Assembly: GCA_965224205.1 (NCBI GenBank)
Contig: CBDCYN010000032.1
Location: 124,001-188,000 of the forward strand
DNA: 64,000 bases
Direction: 5' to 3'
Source: CBDCYN01 sp965224205
GTDB lineage: Bacteria; Planctomycetota; Phycisphaerae; Phycisphaerales; Phycisphaeraceae
Part shown: positions 1-8,572 of the stretch, piece after piece
Numbering within the stretch: the first letter of the stretch is position 1
Layout of the letters: each line of letters opens with the position of its first letter
The notes under the pieces: generated by a model
The model's input: only the letters and a program-made list of their open reading frames with translations
Databases searched by the model: none
Told to the model about the DNA's origin: nothing
Position numbers and translations under genes: made by a program

Positions 1-373
1 ACTCCAGCTCACCTTCGCCCACCAGTTCCAGGCCCTGGACATAAAATTGCAGGCGGCCCTGAGCTTCGTAGTAGTCGATCCGGCCCGTGGCGACGACCTG
101 CAAGCCGTCCGCGACCGGGAACCGCACCGCCTTCGCGGTCGAGGCGAAGCAGACGCAGCTCAGCGTCGCCTGTTCGTCCTTAAGGCTAAAGAACCAGTGC
201 GTGCGGCGAGAGAAATTACTGATCTCTCCGATCACACGCACCTTCGAGGGCAGGGCATCGGCCAAAACCGCTTTGACGAGGCCCGACACCTGGGCCACGG
301 TCAACGGCGCGCGCCCAGGGGGTAAACGGGCCGGGCCTGACACGGTGTCTATGGCGTCGTGCGAATCGATCAT
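1..373 (-). CDS. xseA: Exodeoxyribonuclease VII large subunit, N-terminal part
   Basis: Only the first 124 codons lie in the window; the gene runs off the left edge. I translated it by hand from the ATG at 373-371. The product has the OB-fold start typical of XseA: LTVAQVSGLVKAVLADALP, then VIGEISNFSR, a HWFFSLKD motif, and a second strand region with VATGRIDYYEAQGRLQFYV. In this family the OB fold binds single-stranded DNA and the missing C-terminal part is catalytic; with XseB it degrades ssDNA to oligonucleotides. It is the last visible gene of a minus-strand run with the two membrane-associated genes to its right, 75 bp after the nearest. No strong ribosome site precedes the ATG. Confidence 0.85.
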   Translation of the reverse strand, partial: MIDSHDAIDTVSGPARLPPGRAPLTVAQVSGLVKAVLADALPSKVRVIGEISNFSRRTHWFFSLKDEQATLSCVCFASTAKAVRFPVADGLQVVATGRIDYYEAQGRLQFYVQGLELVGEGELE

Positions 374-448
374 CGCGACCAGGGTAGAGAAAACGAGGCA
401 CGGATGGAAGCCCGTAACCGAAAAGATTGAGCAACCCGCGAACCGGGA

Positions 449-808
449 TCAACCAAAAAACCGCGGCGAGGTCTGGGCCGGTTCCGCGGTGGGTTGGACG
501 ACCGGCCGCGGGCTAGGTTGGGTCGGTTCGTCGCCTGATTTCTCATGGTCGGATCTTAGCCCCATGAAATACCCCGCGATCAACATCCCCCATCGGGTGA
601 TCATGCTCACCGGCAACACGACGATCACAAAGAACCTCAGGGTCACGAACGAAATCGCCGCGACCAAGGTCGTTGCCGGCGTGTGTGGCCCCGTCGCAAA
701 AAGGTTCGAGACCACCGAGCCGTCGGCCATCAGCCGTTTGGTCCACCCATGGAGCACGATGATAATCACCAGCACGATCAGGTCGATGACCCAGAAATAT
801 CGTTTCAT
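449..808 (-). CDS. Small three-helix membrane protein of unknown function
   Basis: This encodes 119 residues. Three hydrophobic stretches are visible, at about residues 4-21, 46-68 and 71-83. A hydrophilic proline- and glutamate-rich tail (about residues 86-119) probably lies outside the membrane. I recognise no family. The start codon overlaps the stop of the upstream gene by 4 bp (ATGA), so the two are translationally coupled and probably act together. A longer reading frame on the opposite strand covers the same bases but has no recognisable protein character. Confidence 0.6.
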   Translation of the reverse strand: MKRYFWVIDLIVLVIIIVLHGWTKRLMADGSVVSNLFATGPHTPATTLVAAISFVTLRFFVIVVLPVSMITRWGMLIAGYFMGLRSDHEKSGDEPTQPSPRPVVQPTAEPAQTSPRFFG

Positions 809-2010
809 GCCCCCCCCTCATCCTGGTCCGCGGTGGGTGTCGGCTGAGCGGTCAGCATCGCCAAGAGGATCGCGTTGCCTAAGGGCCCACCGGTGACAAA
901 AGTACGGGTCTCGTTACGGTCCAGCGGGGTCCCGAAAAGGTACGCGGTGCGGTAAAACCGGGTGAAGAAGGACGGATCGTTATGCACCCGGCTGCCGGCA
1001 AGGCTAAATCCTGTCGCAGAGATGCTGTATCCTAAAATCAGCGGCCCCGAATCGATGTCCGCTTTTCCCCCGGACAGTCCCGATACCTCCCACGGGTACT
1101 CCCTCACGACCCCAAAGCCCACAAGGGACGTGGCCAGGCGCTCTTTGACCGCTTCGTACAAATCACGGGAAAGCGAAACGTCCGCAAACGATAAGAAATA
1201 CGCCCCCAACGCCGAACCCGACCCCCGGGGCTCATCCAGAGGTTTATCCCCCACGGGGGTCATCGCCTGGAATAACAAGCCGGTCTTTGGGTCGATCCAA
1301 TGCTGGCGACAGCGGGTCACCCACTGCGTGACCACGTCTTGGTACGTGCCCCTGGAAGCCCGGCTGTAGATCGCGATCGACGCGATCACGGCGCAGTTGT
1401 CCACCGGATAGATCTCGCCCGGATAGGTTTCCAGCAGACCGGAAGACGAAAGCTCGACCCGACGAGCCAGGGTCGCCGTGATCTCCCGGTTGAGGATGGC
1501 GTATGGCGAACGTGGGTCGAGCTGGCGATGGAGGCTCAGCAGCAGATTGAGGTACCCCAGGTACGCCGCGTGGCCGTGGTCGGAATCGAATGAATCCAAC
1601 GGGTCGTCGTTCCAGATCTGGCGATCGAACTGTCGTACCTGGGGCGATAGCAGCTGTTCGATGCACTGTTCAACCAGTTCAAGGTACACCTGGCGGTCTT
1701 TGGGGTGTTCCATCGCCATCTGGGCGAACCCCATCCCCGCCATCATGTACGTTCCGAACAGCCATTCACCGTTAAAGTGGTCGCTGCCGGTCGGGAAACG
1801 ATGGATGTCCAGGTCATCGTTGATCCACCGCGCCACACCCTGGGCCAGGCTATTTTGCAATGCGGGGTCGCCTTCGTACCACAGCCCCGCTTCCCGGCCG
1901 CACCAGTACCGGGGGACCTGCCACAGGCTGGCGATCAAGAGCATCACGCCGATGCCCCAAACCGCGACCTTGCGCTGTTGGCGTTTCTTGGGTGTCAGGA
2001 CGTTTCCCAT
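805..2010 (-). CDS. Membrane-anchored alpha/alpha-toroid protein, enzyme unknown
   Basis: The 401-residue product starts with a basic stretch and one transmembrane helix (about residues 15-32), so the bulk is likely periplasmic. The rest looks like an all-helical (alpha/alpha) toroid, with aromatic- and glycine-rich turns such as FNGEWLFGTYMMAGMGFAQM, DSDHGHAAYLGYLNLLL and YPVDNCAVIASIAIY. This pattern recalls glycosidase-like toroids and the linalool dehydratase/isomerase-like domain; I cannot decide between them and claim no reaction. It is first in a coupled pair with the small membrane protein (4-bp overlap), followed by xseA. The upstream intergenic region separates it from a divergent histidine kinase. 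Confidence 0.65.
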   Translation of the reverse strand: MGNVLTPKKRQQRKVAVWGIGVMLLIASLWQVPRYWCGREAGLWYEGDPALQNSLAQGVARWINDDLDIHRFPTGSDHFNGEWLFGTYMMAGMGFAQMAMEHPKDRQVYLELVEQCIEQLLSPQVRQFDRQIWNDDPLDSFDSDHGHAAYLGYLNLLLSLHRQLDPRSPYAILNREITATLARRVELSSSGLLETYPGEIYPVDNCAVIASIAIYSRASRGTYQDVVTQWVTRCRQHWIDPKTGLLFQAMTPVGDKPLDEPRGSGSALGAYFLSFADVSLSRDLYEAVKERLATSLVGFGVVREYPWEVSGLSGGKADIDSGPLILGYSISATGFSLAGSRVHNDPSFFTRFYRTAYLFGTPLDRNETRTFVTGGPLGNAILLAMLTAQPTPTADQDEGGA

Positions 2011-2286
2011 ACGTCAGCTGCTTCCGGTCGGGGGCGCCATCGTGACGGATCACGCCACCACCTAAGCTTAGTATCGGTTGATTAGGGGCATCCCTATCAA
2101 CGTCGAGCGGCGAGGCGCAGCGGTGACGATCCATCTTTCATCCCCGTACCCTCGACGGCCGGCCTTATCGGACGCCCCCTCAAACACAACCCGGAGGAAC
2201 GCTTGGGAGGCATGGGGTGATCCCCCTTGTGAACTTTTACCGATCCTAGTGAAGATAACCATTGTACCGACCGATATCACGTCTCG

Positions 2287-3117
2287 GTGATCCCTATGTC
2301 GCTGCCGACCGATCCTTCACACCCCGACCAATTGGCTCAGATCGAGCAGCTGCTTGAACACTTCGAGCAGCTCGAGACCCAGTTCCAGCAGGTGCGCGAG
2401 GGCCTCACCCACTCCCACCGCCTCGCGACCCTGGGCACGATCGCCTCGATCATCGCCCACGAATACAACAACATCCTCACCCCGATCGTCAGCTACGGCC
2501 AGCTGGCCTTGTCTAACCCTGACGATCACGAGATGCTCAAAAAAGCGGTGGAAAAGGCGCTTTCCGGCGCGGAACGCGCCGCGCACATCAGCTCATCACT
2601 CCTGGGGTTCGCTCAGGAAACCGACCAGAGCCCCGCCGCGGACATCCGGGCGACGATCGACGATACGCTCGGCTGCCTGGCCCGCGACCCACGCAAAGAC
2701 GGCATCGAACTAACCATCGACGTACCCGACATCAAAGCGGCCATGCCCCCGCTGAACCTCCAGCAGGTGCTGCTCAACCTCATGCTCAACGCCATCCAGG
2801 CGATGCAGGGCCAACCAGGCAGCCTCAAGATCTCGGGCGAAGTCAAAGGATCGATGGTCCACCTCGACGTGGCCGATACCGGGCCGGGGATCCCCGAAGC
2901 GATCAAAGACCGGGTCTTCGAACCCTTCGTCACGCTCCGCAAACCCCCGCCCTGTGAAGCCCTGTCGCAACCCAAAGGCACCGGTCTGGGCCTGTGCATC
3001 TGCCGTGACCTGATCCGCAACACCGGCGGGGAGATCACCGTCGAAAGCCAACCCGGCCAAGGGACGGTCTTTCACCTCACGATCCCCAAAGCCCACAGCT
3101 TCTTACCCACCCGCTAG
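2287..3117 (+). CDS. Orphan cytoplasmic histidine kinase
   Basis: The 276-residue protein has a coiled-coil-like N-terminus (about residues 8-45), an H-box with IIAHEYNNILTPI (phosphoacceptor His near residue 58), an N-box LMLNAIQAM, a G1 box DTGPGIPE and a G2 box GTGLGLCICRDLI. These are the complete features of an HWE/HisKA-type sensor kinase with a HATPase_c domain. There is no transmembrane segment and no PAS or GAF domain, so the input is likely a protein partner. No response regulator is adjacent. The predicted start is GTG at 2287; an ATG three codons in (2296) is equally possible. A PilZ-domain gene follows about 210 bp downstream in the same direction. Confidence 0.9.
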   Translation: MIPMSLPTDPSHPDQLAQIEQLLEHFEQLETQFQQVREGLTHSHRLATLGTIASIIAHEYNNILTPIVSYGQLALSNPDDHEMLKKAVEKALSGAERAAHISSSLLGFAQETDQSPAADIRATIDDTLGCLARDPRKDGIELTIDVPDIKAAMPPLNLQQVLLNLMLNAIQAMQGQPGSLKISGEVKGSMVHLDVADTGPGIPEAIKDRVFEPFVTLRKPPPCEALSQPKGTGLGLCICRDLIRNTGGEITVESQPGQGTVFHLTIPKAHSFLPTR

Positions 3118-3328
3118 AACCACCGGCTTTCGAACCCGCCACGGGCATCTCCCCGCGTTTCTCGTATGCCTCCGTGATATCACGACCCGACTCACGCGCG
3201 CAGCCGGGTTAGCCTACACGTCGCTTCATCCCCGCCCCCGATCGCGTTGCTTGTCACGGGTGCAGCGGGACGCCCAAATGACCGATGATCCTCAAGGAGT
3301 GCAGTGACTCGCCCCCACGGGATACGCC

Positions 3329-3781
3329 ATGCCTGAGAACCAAGAAATCAACCCGCCCGCCGTGGATACACTCAAGATCTCGTACGACGAGTGGCACACG
3401 ATCCTCGCGAAGCTGGAACAAGAAAACAAACAGCTCCCCGCCGATGACCGCCGCGCTCAAGACCGGCACACCTACCGGCATATCCTGGGCTTGATCCTCG
3501 AGATGGCCGACACCGAAGGCTCGATGTCGAACTATCTGATCAAGTCCCGCAACATCAGCCGCAGCGGCCTGTCATTCTTCCACGGCCACGCCATCGCCTC
3601 GGGCACCCCGTGCATCGTGACCCTGGTGAAGACCAACTTCTCCCAAGACCGCTGCACCGGCACCGTCGCCCACTGCCGCAAGGTCGACGACCGTGTTCAT
3701 GAGATCGGCATCGCCTTCGACCGCCCGATCGACCTCAGCGCGTACCTGTCCCCAGCCAACCACACCGTCGAACTGCGATGA
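3329..3781 (+). CDS. PilZ-domain protein (putative c-di-GMP receptor)
   Basis: This encodes 150 residues. The central and C-terminal part matches PilZ: an arginine motif region (DRRAQDRHTYRH) followed about 28 residues later by NISRSGLSFF, the N-x-S-x-x-G signature, then beta-strand-rich sequence with TGTVAHC and HEIGIAF. PilZ domains bind cyclic di-GMP through these two motifs and usually control motility, surface or exopolysaccharide functions. No catalytic domain is attached, so it is probably an adaptor. The N-terminal 45 residues look helical and may be an oligomerisation or partner-binding segment. It stands alone after the histidine kinase. Confidence 0.8.
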   Translation: MPENQEINPPAVDTLKISYDEWHTILAKLEQENKQLPADDRRAQDRHTYRHILGLILEMADTEGSMSNYLIKSRNISRSGLSFFHGHAIASGTPCIVTLVKTNFSQDRCTGTVAHCRKVDDRVHEIGIAFDRPIDLSAYLSPANHTVELR

Positions 3782-3818
3782 CGGATTAAAGCATTGTCAA
3801 GGTGATGTCGACGTCCAC

Positions 3819-4109
3819 CGCGAGCCGCGACCACCAAGTCTCGGGTTTTCTGATGCATCGGGTGACATCGCAGGCGTTATACCGCCCCTCAAAACGATGT
3901 CGTGATCCTATGATTCAGCCCCACTCAATCGATACGCACCGCGTATGAGAGGATCGCCTGGCCAAGAGAAGGCCCGCGCGATGAAACCCCTCAACCCTGG
4001 GGTGCTCGCTATCGAAGCCAATCCATGGCCGGGCCTGTAGAATGGAACCAGCCCAGCTCGATCCGTGATCAGCCCCCAACAAGCCGCGACCACCCGGCAG
4101 CGAGCCCGT
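3819..4109 (+). repeat. Gap carrying two copies of dispersed repeat R2
   Basis: Between the PilZ gene and recQ I see no convincing gene. Two R2 repeat copies are present in plus orientation, at about 3819-3846 and 4080-4109. Both begin with (g)agccgcgacca and end in a GC-rich tail (ctcgggtttt and cagcgagcccg). The second copy argues that the true recQ start lies downstream of 4109. Confidence 0.5.
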
Positions 4110-4172
4110 GGCCATGGGTACGGTGTACAAATGTCGTCTAGCTACGACTCATGCTCAAACCCCGGTGCGACG

Positions 4173-6002
4173 ATGCTCGAGAGCTCATTTGCACAACAAG
4201 AAGTCCTCGCCACGCTCAAGCGCTACTGGGGGTATGACAGCCTCCGCCCGCTCCAGCAAGAGGCGATGCGGGCGTGCCTCGACGGGCGCGATTCACTGGT
4301 GGTCTTGCCCACCGGCGGCGGCAAGAGCCTCTGTTATCAGCTGCCCGCGGCATTGACCCGCGGCGTGTCCCTCGTGGTCTCACCGCTGATCTCGCTGATG
4401 CAAGACCAGGTCAGCGGCCTAACCGCCTGCGGATACCCCGCGGTGGCGTTGCACAGCGGGATGGGCGTTCAAGAAATCCAACGAACGGAATCTCAGATCC
4501 GCGATCATGCCCCGCACCTGATCTACGCCGCCCCGGAGCGGCTGCTGGCGGGCCGGACCCTGGACCTGCTTTCACACGTGGATGTCCAGTCCGTGGTGAT
4601 CGATGAAGCCCATTGTGTCAGCCACTGGGGCCACGATTTCCGCCCCGAGTACCGCCGCCTGGCTCAGCTTAAGGCGCGGTTCCCTCACGCCAGCTGGCAC
4701 GCCTACACCGCCACCGCCACACGACGCGTGCGTGACGATATCGTCGCCCAGTTAGGGCTGCGTGACCCCGCGGTCCTCGTGGGCGACTGCGACCGACCGA
4801 ACCTCACTTACCGCGTCGTCCCACGCACCAACGGGCGCGCCCAGGGGCTCGAAGCGGTCAGACGCCACGCCCATGAGGCCGCAATCGTTTACTGCATCAG
4901 CCGCAAGAACGCTGAGAACGCCGCCGCGTGGCTGCGATCGCACGGGGTCAACGCCGCCCACTACCACGCCGGGGTCCCAGCCGATGAACGCCAACAGGTC
5001 CAAGACGACTTCATGCATGAGCGTCTTAACGTCGTCGTCGCGACGGTGGCGTTCGGGATGGGCGTCGACCGCAGCGACGTGCGTTGTGTCGTGCACATGG
5101 CCATGCCCAAATCGATCGAGCACTACCAGCAGGAGGCCGGGCGTGCCGGACGCGACGGGCTCGAGGCCGAGTGCGTGCTGCTGTACTCATCGTCCGACGC
5201 GGCCAAGTGGAAACAGCTGATGATCCGCTCGGCCCTCGAGGCCGGCCTCGACGCCCCGCCCCAGCACCAGTTACAGCTACTGTCGCACATGCACCGTTTT
5301 TGTTCGTCGATGCGCTGCCGGCACGCCATGCTAGCGCGGTATTTCGGGCAGCCCTACGACAAAGGCCCCTGCGGGGCATGCGACGTGTGCCTCGATGAAA
5401 ATGAACAGATCGACGACGCCGTGGTCGTGGCCCAGAAGATCCTCTCGTGCGTCGCTCGGCTGCGCAGCCCGTTCGGCGCTGCCCACGTCGTGGACGTCCT
5501 GCGCGGGTCGGCCAAGGAGCGGATCCAGCGTTGGGGCCATGACCAGCTAAGCACCTGCGGCCTGCTCAAAGACACCCCCACCCCGGTGCTGCACAGTTAC
5601 ATCGACCAACTCATCGATGCCGGCGCCCTGGCACGCAGTAACGATGACCGGCCGGTGATCCATCTCACCCCGTCATCCCATAGTTTCCTAAAAGGCACCT
5701 CCGGCGTGACCCTATACCGCCCCAAGGGTGTCAAACGGGAACGCACCCGAGCCGAGGCCGATTGGGCTGGTGTCGACCAGGAGCTCTTCGAACGGCTACG
5801 CGCGTTGAGACGACAGCTGGCTGTTGAACAGGGTGTTCCCGCGTACATCATTTTTGGGGATCAGACCCTGCGTGAACTGGCCCGTCACCGGCCACGGGAC
5901 CGCACCGAGATGCTCGGCGTCCGCGGGGTTGGGCATCAGAAGCTCGAGGCGTACGGGGACGTGTTCCTGGAGTGCATCGCCCAGCAACCGGCCAAGATAT
6001 GA
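4173..6002 (+). CDS. recQ: RecQ-family ATP-dependent DNA helicase
   Basis: This is a 3'-5' DNA helicase of recombination and repair. The helicase core carries the usual motifs: motif 0 YDSLRPLQQEA, Walker A PTGGGKSLCYQLP, motif Ia VVSPLISLMQDQ, DEAH box VVIDEAHCVSHWGHDFRPEY, motif III YTATATRRV, motif V VVVATVAFGMGVD and motif VI HYQQEAGRAGRDG. A RecQ-Ct zinc motif follows (CRHAMLARYFG then GPCGACDVC), a winged-helix region, and a C-terminal HRDC domain ending ELARHRPRDRTEMLGVRGVG. I chose ATG 4173 (609 residues) because conserved sequence starts about 10 residues later and an R2 repeat occupies 4080-4109; ATG 4131 and GTG 4065 are in-frame alternatives. Length matches E. coli RecQ. Confidence 0.93.
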   Translation: MLESSFAQQEVLATLKRYWGYDSLRPLQQEAMRACLDGRDSLVVLPTGGGKSLCYQLPAALTRGVSLVVSPLISLMQDQVSGLTACGYPAVALHSGMGVQEIQRTESQIRDHAPHLIYAAPERLLAGRTLDLLSHVDVQSVVIDEAHCVSHWGHDFRPEYRRLAQLKARFPHASWHAYTATATRRVRDDIVAQLGLRDPAVLVGDCDRPNLTYRVVPRTNGRAQGLEAVRRHAHEAAIVYCISRKNAENAAAWLRSHGVNAAHYHAGVPADERQQVQDDFMHERLNVVVATVAFGMGVDRSDVRCVVHMAMPKSIEHYQQEAGRAGRDGLEAECVLLYSSSDAAKWKQLMIRSALEAGLDAPPQHQLQLLSHMHRFCSSMRCRHAMLARYFGQPYDKGPCGACDVCLDENEQIDDAVVVAQKILSCVARLRSPFGAAHVVDVLRGSAKERIQRWGHDQLSTCGLLKDTPTPVLHSYIDQLIDAGALARSNDDRPVIHLTPSSHSFLKGTSGVTLYRPKGVKRERTRAEADWAGVDQELFERLRALRRQLAVEQGVPAYIIFGDQTLRELARHRPRDRTEMLGVRGVGHQKLEAYGDVFLECIAQQPAKI

Positions 6003-6032
6003 GCTTTTTCTGATCGGCCATACGGCATACGT

Positions 6033-6061
6033 AGCGAGCCGCGACCGTCAGGCAACGGGTT
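6033..6061 (+). repeat. Dispersed repeat R2, copy downstream of recQ
   Basis: The sequence gcgagccgcgaccgtcaggc followed by aacgggtt matches other R2 copies. It lies about 30 bp after the recQ stop in the same direction, as most copies do relative to their upstream gene. It may be a transcript 3'-end element or a REP-like repeat. Confidence 0.55.
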
Positions 6062-6178
6062 CTTCTCAGGGCATTACATATAAATTTTCTATGCCCGAAT
6101 AAAGTCCGAGCCGTTAGTATCCACACGGGGACTCGTCCCCTGTGCTTCGCCCGAGCCCTGGGCAGAATCCGATGATCG

Positions 6179-6817
6179 CTACCCGATCCGTGTGCGGCGT
6201 CCGTTGATCGTGACGGCCCCCTCCGCGATGAGGCGGATCGCCTCTGGATAAGCGATACACTCTTGCTCGAACACGCGTCGGGCCAGGGTCTGGGCCGTGT
6301 CGTCTTCGGCCACGGGGCAGGGGCGCTGGATGATGATGGGACCCGTGTCGTATTCCTGGTCGCAGTAGTGCACGGTACAGCCGCTAACCTTGCAGCCCGC
6401 GGCCAAGACCGCCTCGTGGACCCGTTGGCCGTACATCCCTCGGCCCCCGAACGCGGGCAGCAACGCGGGGTGGATGTTGATCACGCGCGTGGCGAAATCA
6501 TCGGGCAGGTCCAGCAAACATAAAAACCCCGCGAGGCATACGAGGTCGGCCTTCGCTTCGCGGATCGGTTCGAAGACCCGCTGGGAGAATGCCTGAACGT
6601 CTTGGAACTGCTTACGGGGCACGACCAACGATGGCAGGGACATGTTCCTTGCCCGCTCAAGCCCATAGGCTTTGGGGTTCGAGCTGATCACCAGCACGAT
6701 CTTGGCGTTGAGCTGCCCCTGATCGATCTGATCGGCCAGGTTCTGAAGCGTCGTGCCCCCCCCGCTGATCAGCAACGCCAGACGGATCGGGCGGGGCCAG
6801 GTCGGTGAGCTATCCAT
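6179..6817 (-). CDS. purN: Phosphoribosylglycinamide formyltransferase
   Basis: PurN transfers a formyl group from 10-formyl-THF to GAR in purine synthesis. The 212-residue product shows the GAR-binding loop LISGGGTTLQNL near the N-terminus, the catalytic segment INIHPALLPAFGGRGMYG (Asn and His) and CTVHYCDQEYDTGPII with the catalytic Asp. The reading frame is open further upstream, but homology begins right after ATG 6817-6815, which also avoids overlap with the divergent gluQ; I use this start. GAR formyltransferases usually begin the Rossmann strand a few residues from the N-terminus, as here. The 49-bp gap to gluQ must hold both promoters. Confidence 0.9.
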   Translation of the reverse strand: MDSSPTWPRPIRLALLISGGGTTLQNLADQIDQGQLNAKIVLVISSNPKAYGLERARNMSLPSLVVPRKQFQDVQAFSQRVFEPIREAKADLVCLAGFLCLLDLPDDFATRVINIHPALLPAFGGRGMYGQRVHEAVLAAGCKVSGCTVHYCDQEYDTGPIIIQRPCPVAEDDTAQTLARRVFEQECIAYPEAIRLIAEGAVTINGRRTRIG

Positions 6818-6866
6818 ACCGGTAGGATATACCCACCGCGTTGTGAAGGATAGCCTCGTTTTAACG

Positions 6867-7838
6867 ATGAACACACGAACGACACGGCTAGCGCCCTCGC
6901 CAACCGGTGCCCTGCACCTGGGAAACGTGCGTACGTTTATGATCAACTGGGCCCTGGCCCGACAGGGTGGGCATCGGTTGCTATTGAGGATCGAGGACCT
7001 CGACGGCCCCCGCATCAAACCAGATGCCGCTCGGCTGGCTATCGACGATCTGAGGTGGCTGGGCATCGACTGGGACGGAGACGTGCTTTATCAGCGGCAA
7101 GACCTGTCTGCGTATCAGGACGCCGTGACGCAGTTAAGAAAGCAGGGCCTGATCTACCCGTGCAGCTGCACCCGAAAAGACCTGCGCGCGGCCTTGTCGG
7201 CGCCTCATGAGCAGAACCATGAGCTAAGATACCCGGGGACATGTCGCCCGCGGTTGAGCGGGTCCCCGGCGCTGCGGCAAAGTAATGAAGGCTCGGACCG
7301 CCAGGCCGAGTCAGGGGGCGAGGCGTGGCGGCTGATCGTCCCTGATGAAACAGTGCGGTTCGACGACCGATTCTGTGGCCCCCAAGAAGGCAACGTCCAC
7401 CGGCAGGTCGGGGACTTCGTGATCGCTACCAAAGCGGGCCTGCCTGCGTACCAGCTAGCGGTCGTGGTGGACGATGCCCGGCAGGGCGTGACCGACGTAA
7501 TCCGCGGGGACGACCTGCTTCGATCGACGCTAAGGCAGCTGTGGCTTTTCCGTTACCTGGGTCTTGAGCCGCCGCGGCACTACGTGCACGTGCCACTGGT
7601 GATGGGCCCTGACGGCCGACGGCTGGCCAAGCGCCACGGCGATACCCGCTTGGCCTGGTACCGAGAACGCGGCGTCGATTGCCAACGGGTCGTGGGACTT
7701 ATCGCCCGGTGGTGCGGCGTCCTTGAGAGCCTTAAACCGGTCAGCCCTCATGATTTTCTAGAACGTTTTTCACTCGACCGCCTGCCCACAGACCCGGTCG
7801 TCTTCACCCAGGAGGATCACGAATGGTTAGTCAGGTAA
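6867..7838 (+). CDS. gluQ: Glutamyl-Q tRNA(Asp) synthetase
   Basis: GluQ charges glutamate onto the queuosine base of tRNA-Asp. The protein is 323 residues, so it lacks the anticodon-binding domain of GltX. It has the HIGH-type motif APSPTGALHLGNVRT, the IEDLDGPRI segment, a zinc-site pattern (CSC in YPCSCTRKDLR, then a Tyr and Cys in RYPGTCRPR), and a KMSKS-equivalent LAKRHGD. The start at ATG 6867 places the HIGH motif at residue 9 as usual; an upstream in-frame extension would run into purN. The gene overlaps the next one by 16 nt. Confidence 0.9.
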   Translation: MNTRTTRLAPSPTGALHLGNVRTFMINWALARQGGHRLLLRIEDLDGPRIKPDAARLAIDDLRWLGIDWDGDVLYQRQDLSAYQDAVTQLRKQGLIYPCSCTRKDLRAALSAPHEQNHELRYPGTCRPRLSGSPALRQSNEGSDRQAESGGEAWRLIVPDETVRFDDRFCGPQEGNVHRQVGDFVIATKAGLPAYQLAVVVDDARQGVTDVIRGDDLLRSTLRQLWLFRYLGLEPPRHYVHVPLVMGPDGRRLAKRHGDTRLAWYRERGVDCQRVVGLIARWCGVLESLKPVSPHDFLERFSLDRLPTDPVVFTQEDHEWLVR

Positions 7839-8431
7839 TCAGCCCTAGCCAGATGATCCGCCTCGCGGACCGGCAAACGATCCCGGGGCCTCGCACCGAT
7901 AACTTAAAACGGACCTTAAGGCAGCGGGAAAACAAGCGTCGTTTTGTTGGGCGTCTGTTGCCGATTTGGCTACTGGTTGTCGCGGTTGCGGGCAACGGGT
8001 GTGCGGATTCTAAGGTTCATGACGATCCCCCGGGGATCCAAACGGTTCAGCTTGGTGGCCGGACATTCCATCTGGAACTGGCCATGGACGACCGGTCGCG
8101 GTACCAAGGCCTGTCCGATAGATCTGAAATCCCCGCCGACGGCGGCATGTTGTTTGTTTTCCCCACCGCTGCGGTTCGACAGTTCGTGATGCGTCGGTGC
8201 TTGGTCCCGATCGACCTGATCTATCTCGACCCCGCTGGCCGGATCCTGTCGATGCACACGATGAAGATCGAACCGGACGACACCCCGGAGTACCTGCTGA
8301 CCCGGTATTCGAGCCCCTGGCCCGCTCAGTTCGCGATCGAGCTGCGCGGCGGCAGCCTCGATACATTAGGTTTAAGCGTCAACGATCCGATCGCACTGCC
8401 CCTCCAAGAGCTTAAGCAGCGTGCCCGCTAA
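7823..8431 (+). CDS. DUF192 lipoprotein
   Basis: The 202-residue product belongs to the DUF192 family of small secreted proteins of unknown biochemical role. Family signatures visible are LELAMDDRSRYQGLSDR, GGMLFVFP, FVMRRCLVPIDLIYLD and LELRGG-like IELRGGSLDTLG. The N-terminus has an unusually long basic lead (about 40 residues) before a hydrophobic stretch ending in AVAGNGC, so Cys near residue 60 could be lipidated. The start ATG 7823 is set by a strong Shine-Dalgarno sequence (aggagga) inside the end of gluQ, so expression is coupled to it. A shorter start is not obvious. Confidence 0.85.
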   Translation: MVSQVISPSQMIRLADRQTIPGPRTDNLKRTLRQRENKRRFVGRLLPIWLLVVAVAGNGCADSKVHDDPPGIQTVQLGGRTFHLELAMDDRSRYQGLSDRSEIPADGGMLFVFPTAAVRQFVMRRCLVPIDLIYLDPAGRILSMHTMKIEPDDTPEYLLTRYSSPWPAQFAIELRGGSLDTLGLSVNDPIALPLQELKQRAR

Positions 8432-8572
8432 CCCGATAATAAGAATATTTCCTACGATCTTGCGACATGGACCGGCCGCGGCCCCAAGATCGGCGTGGAT
8501 GTATCCGTCTCGGGCTTCGGTGAAGGTCGAAGTAGTCGGCCAAGCCCAGTCGATTGATCGATCGGAATCGCT

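Noticed and set aside
87..896. 269-codon plus-strand frame at the left edge
   Set aside because: Overlaps xseA and the small membrane protein on the other strand, which have recognisable protein character; this frame has none.
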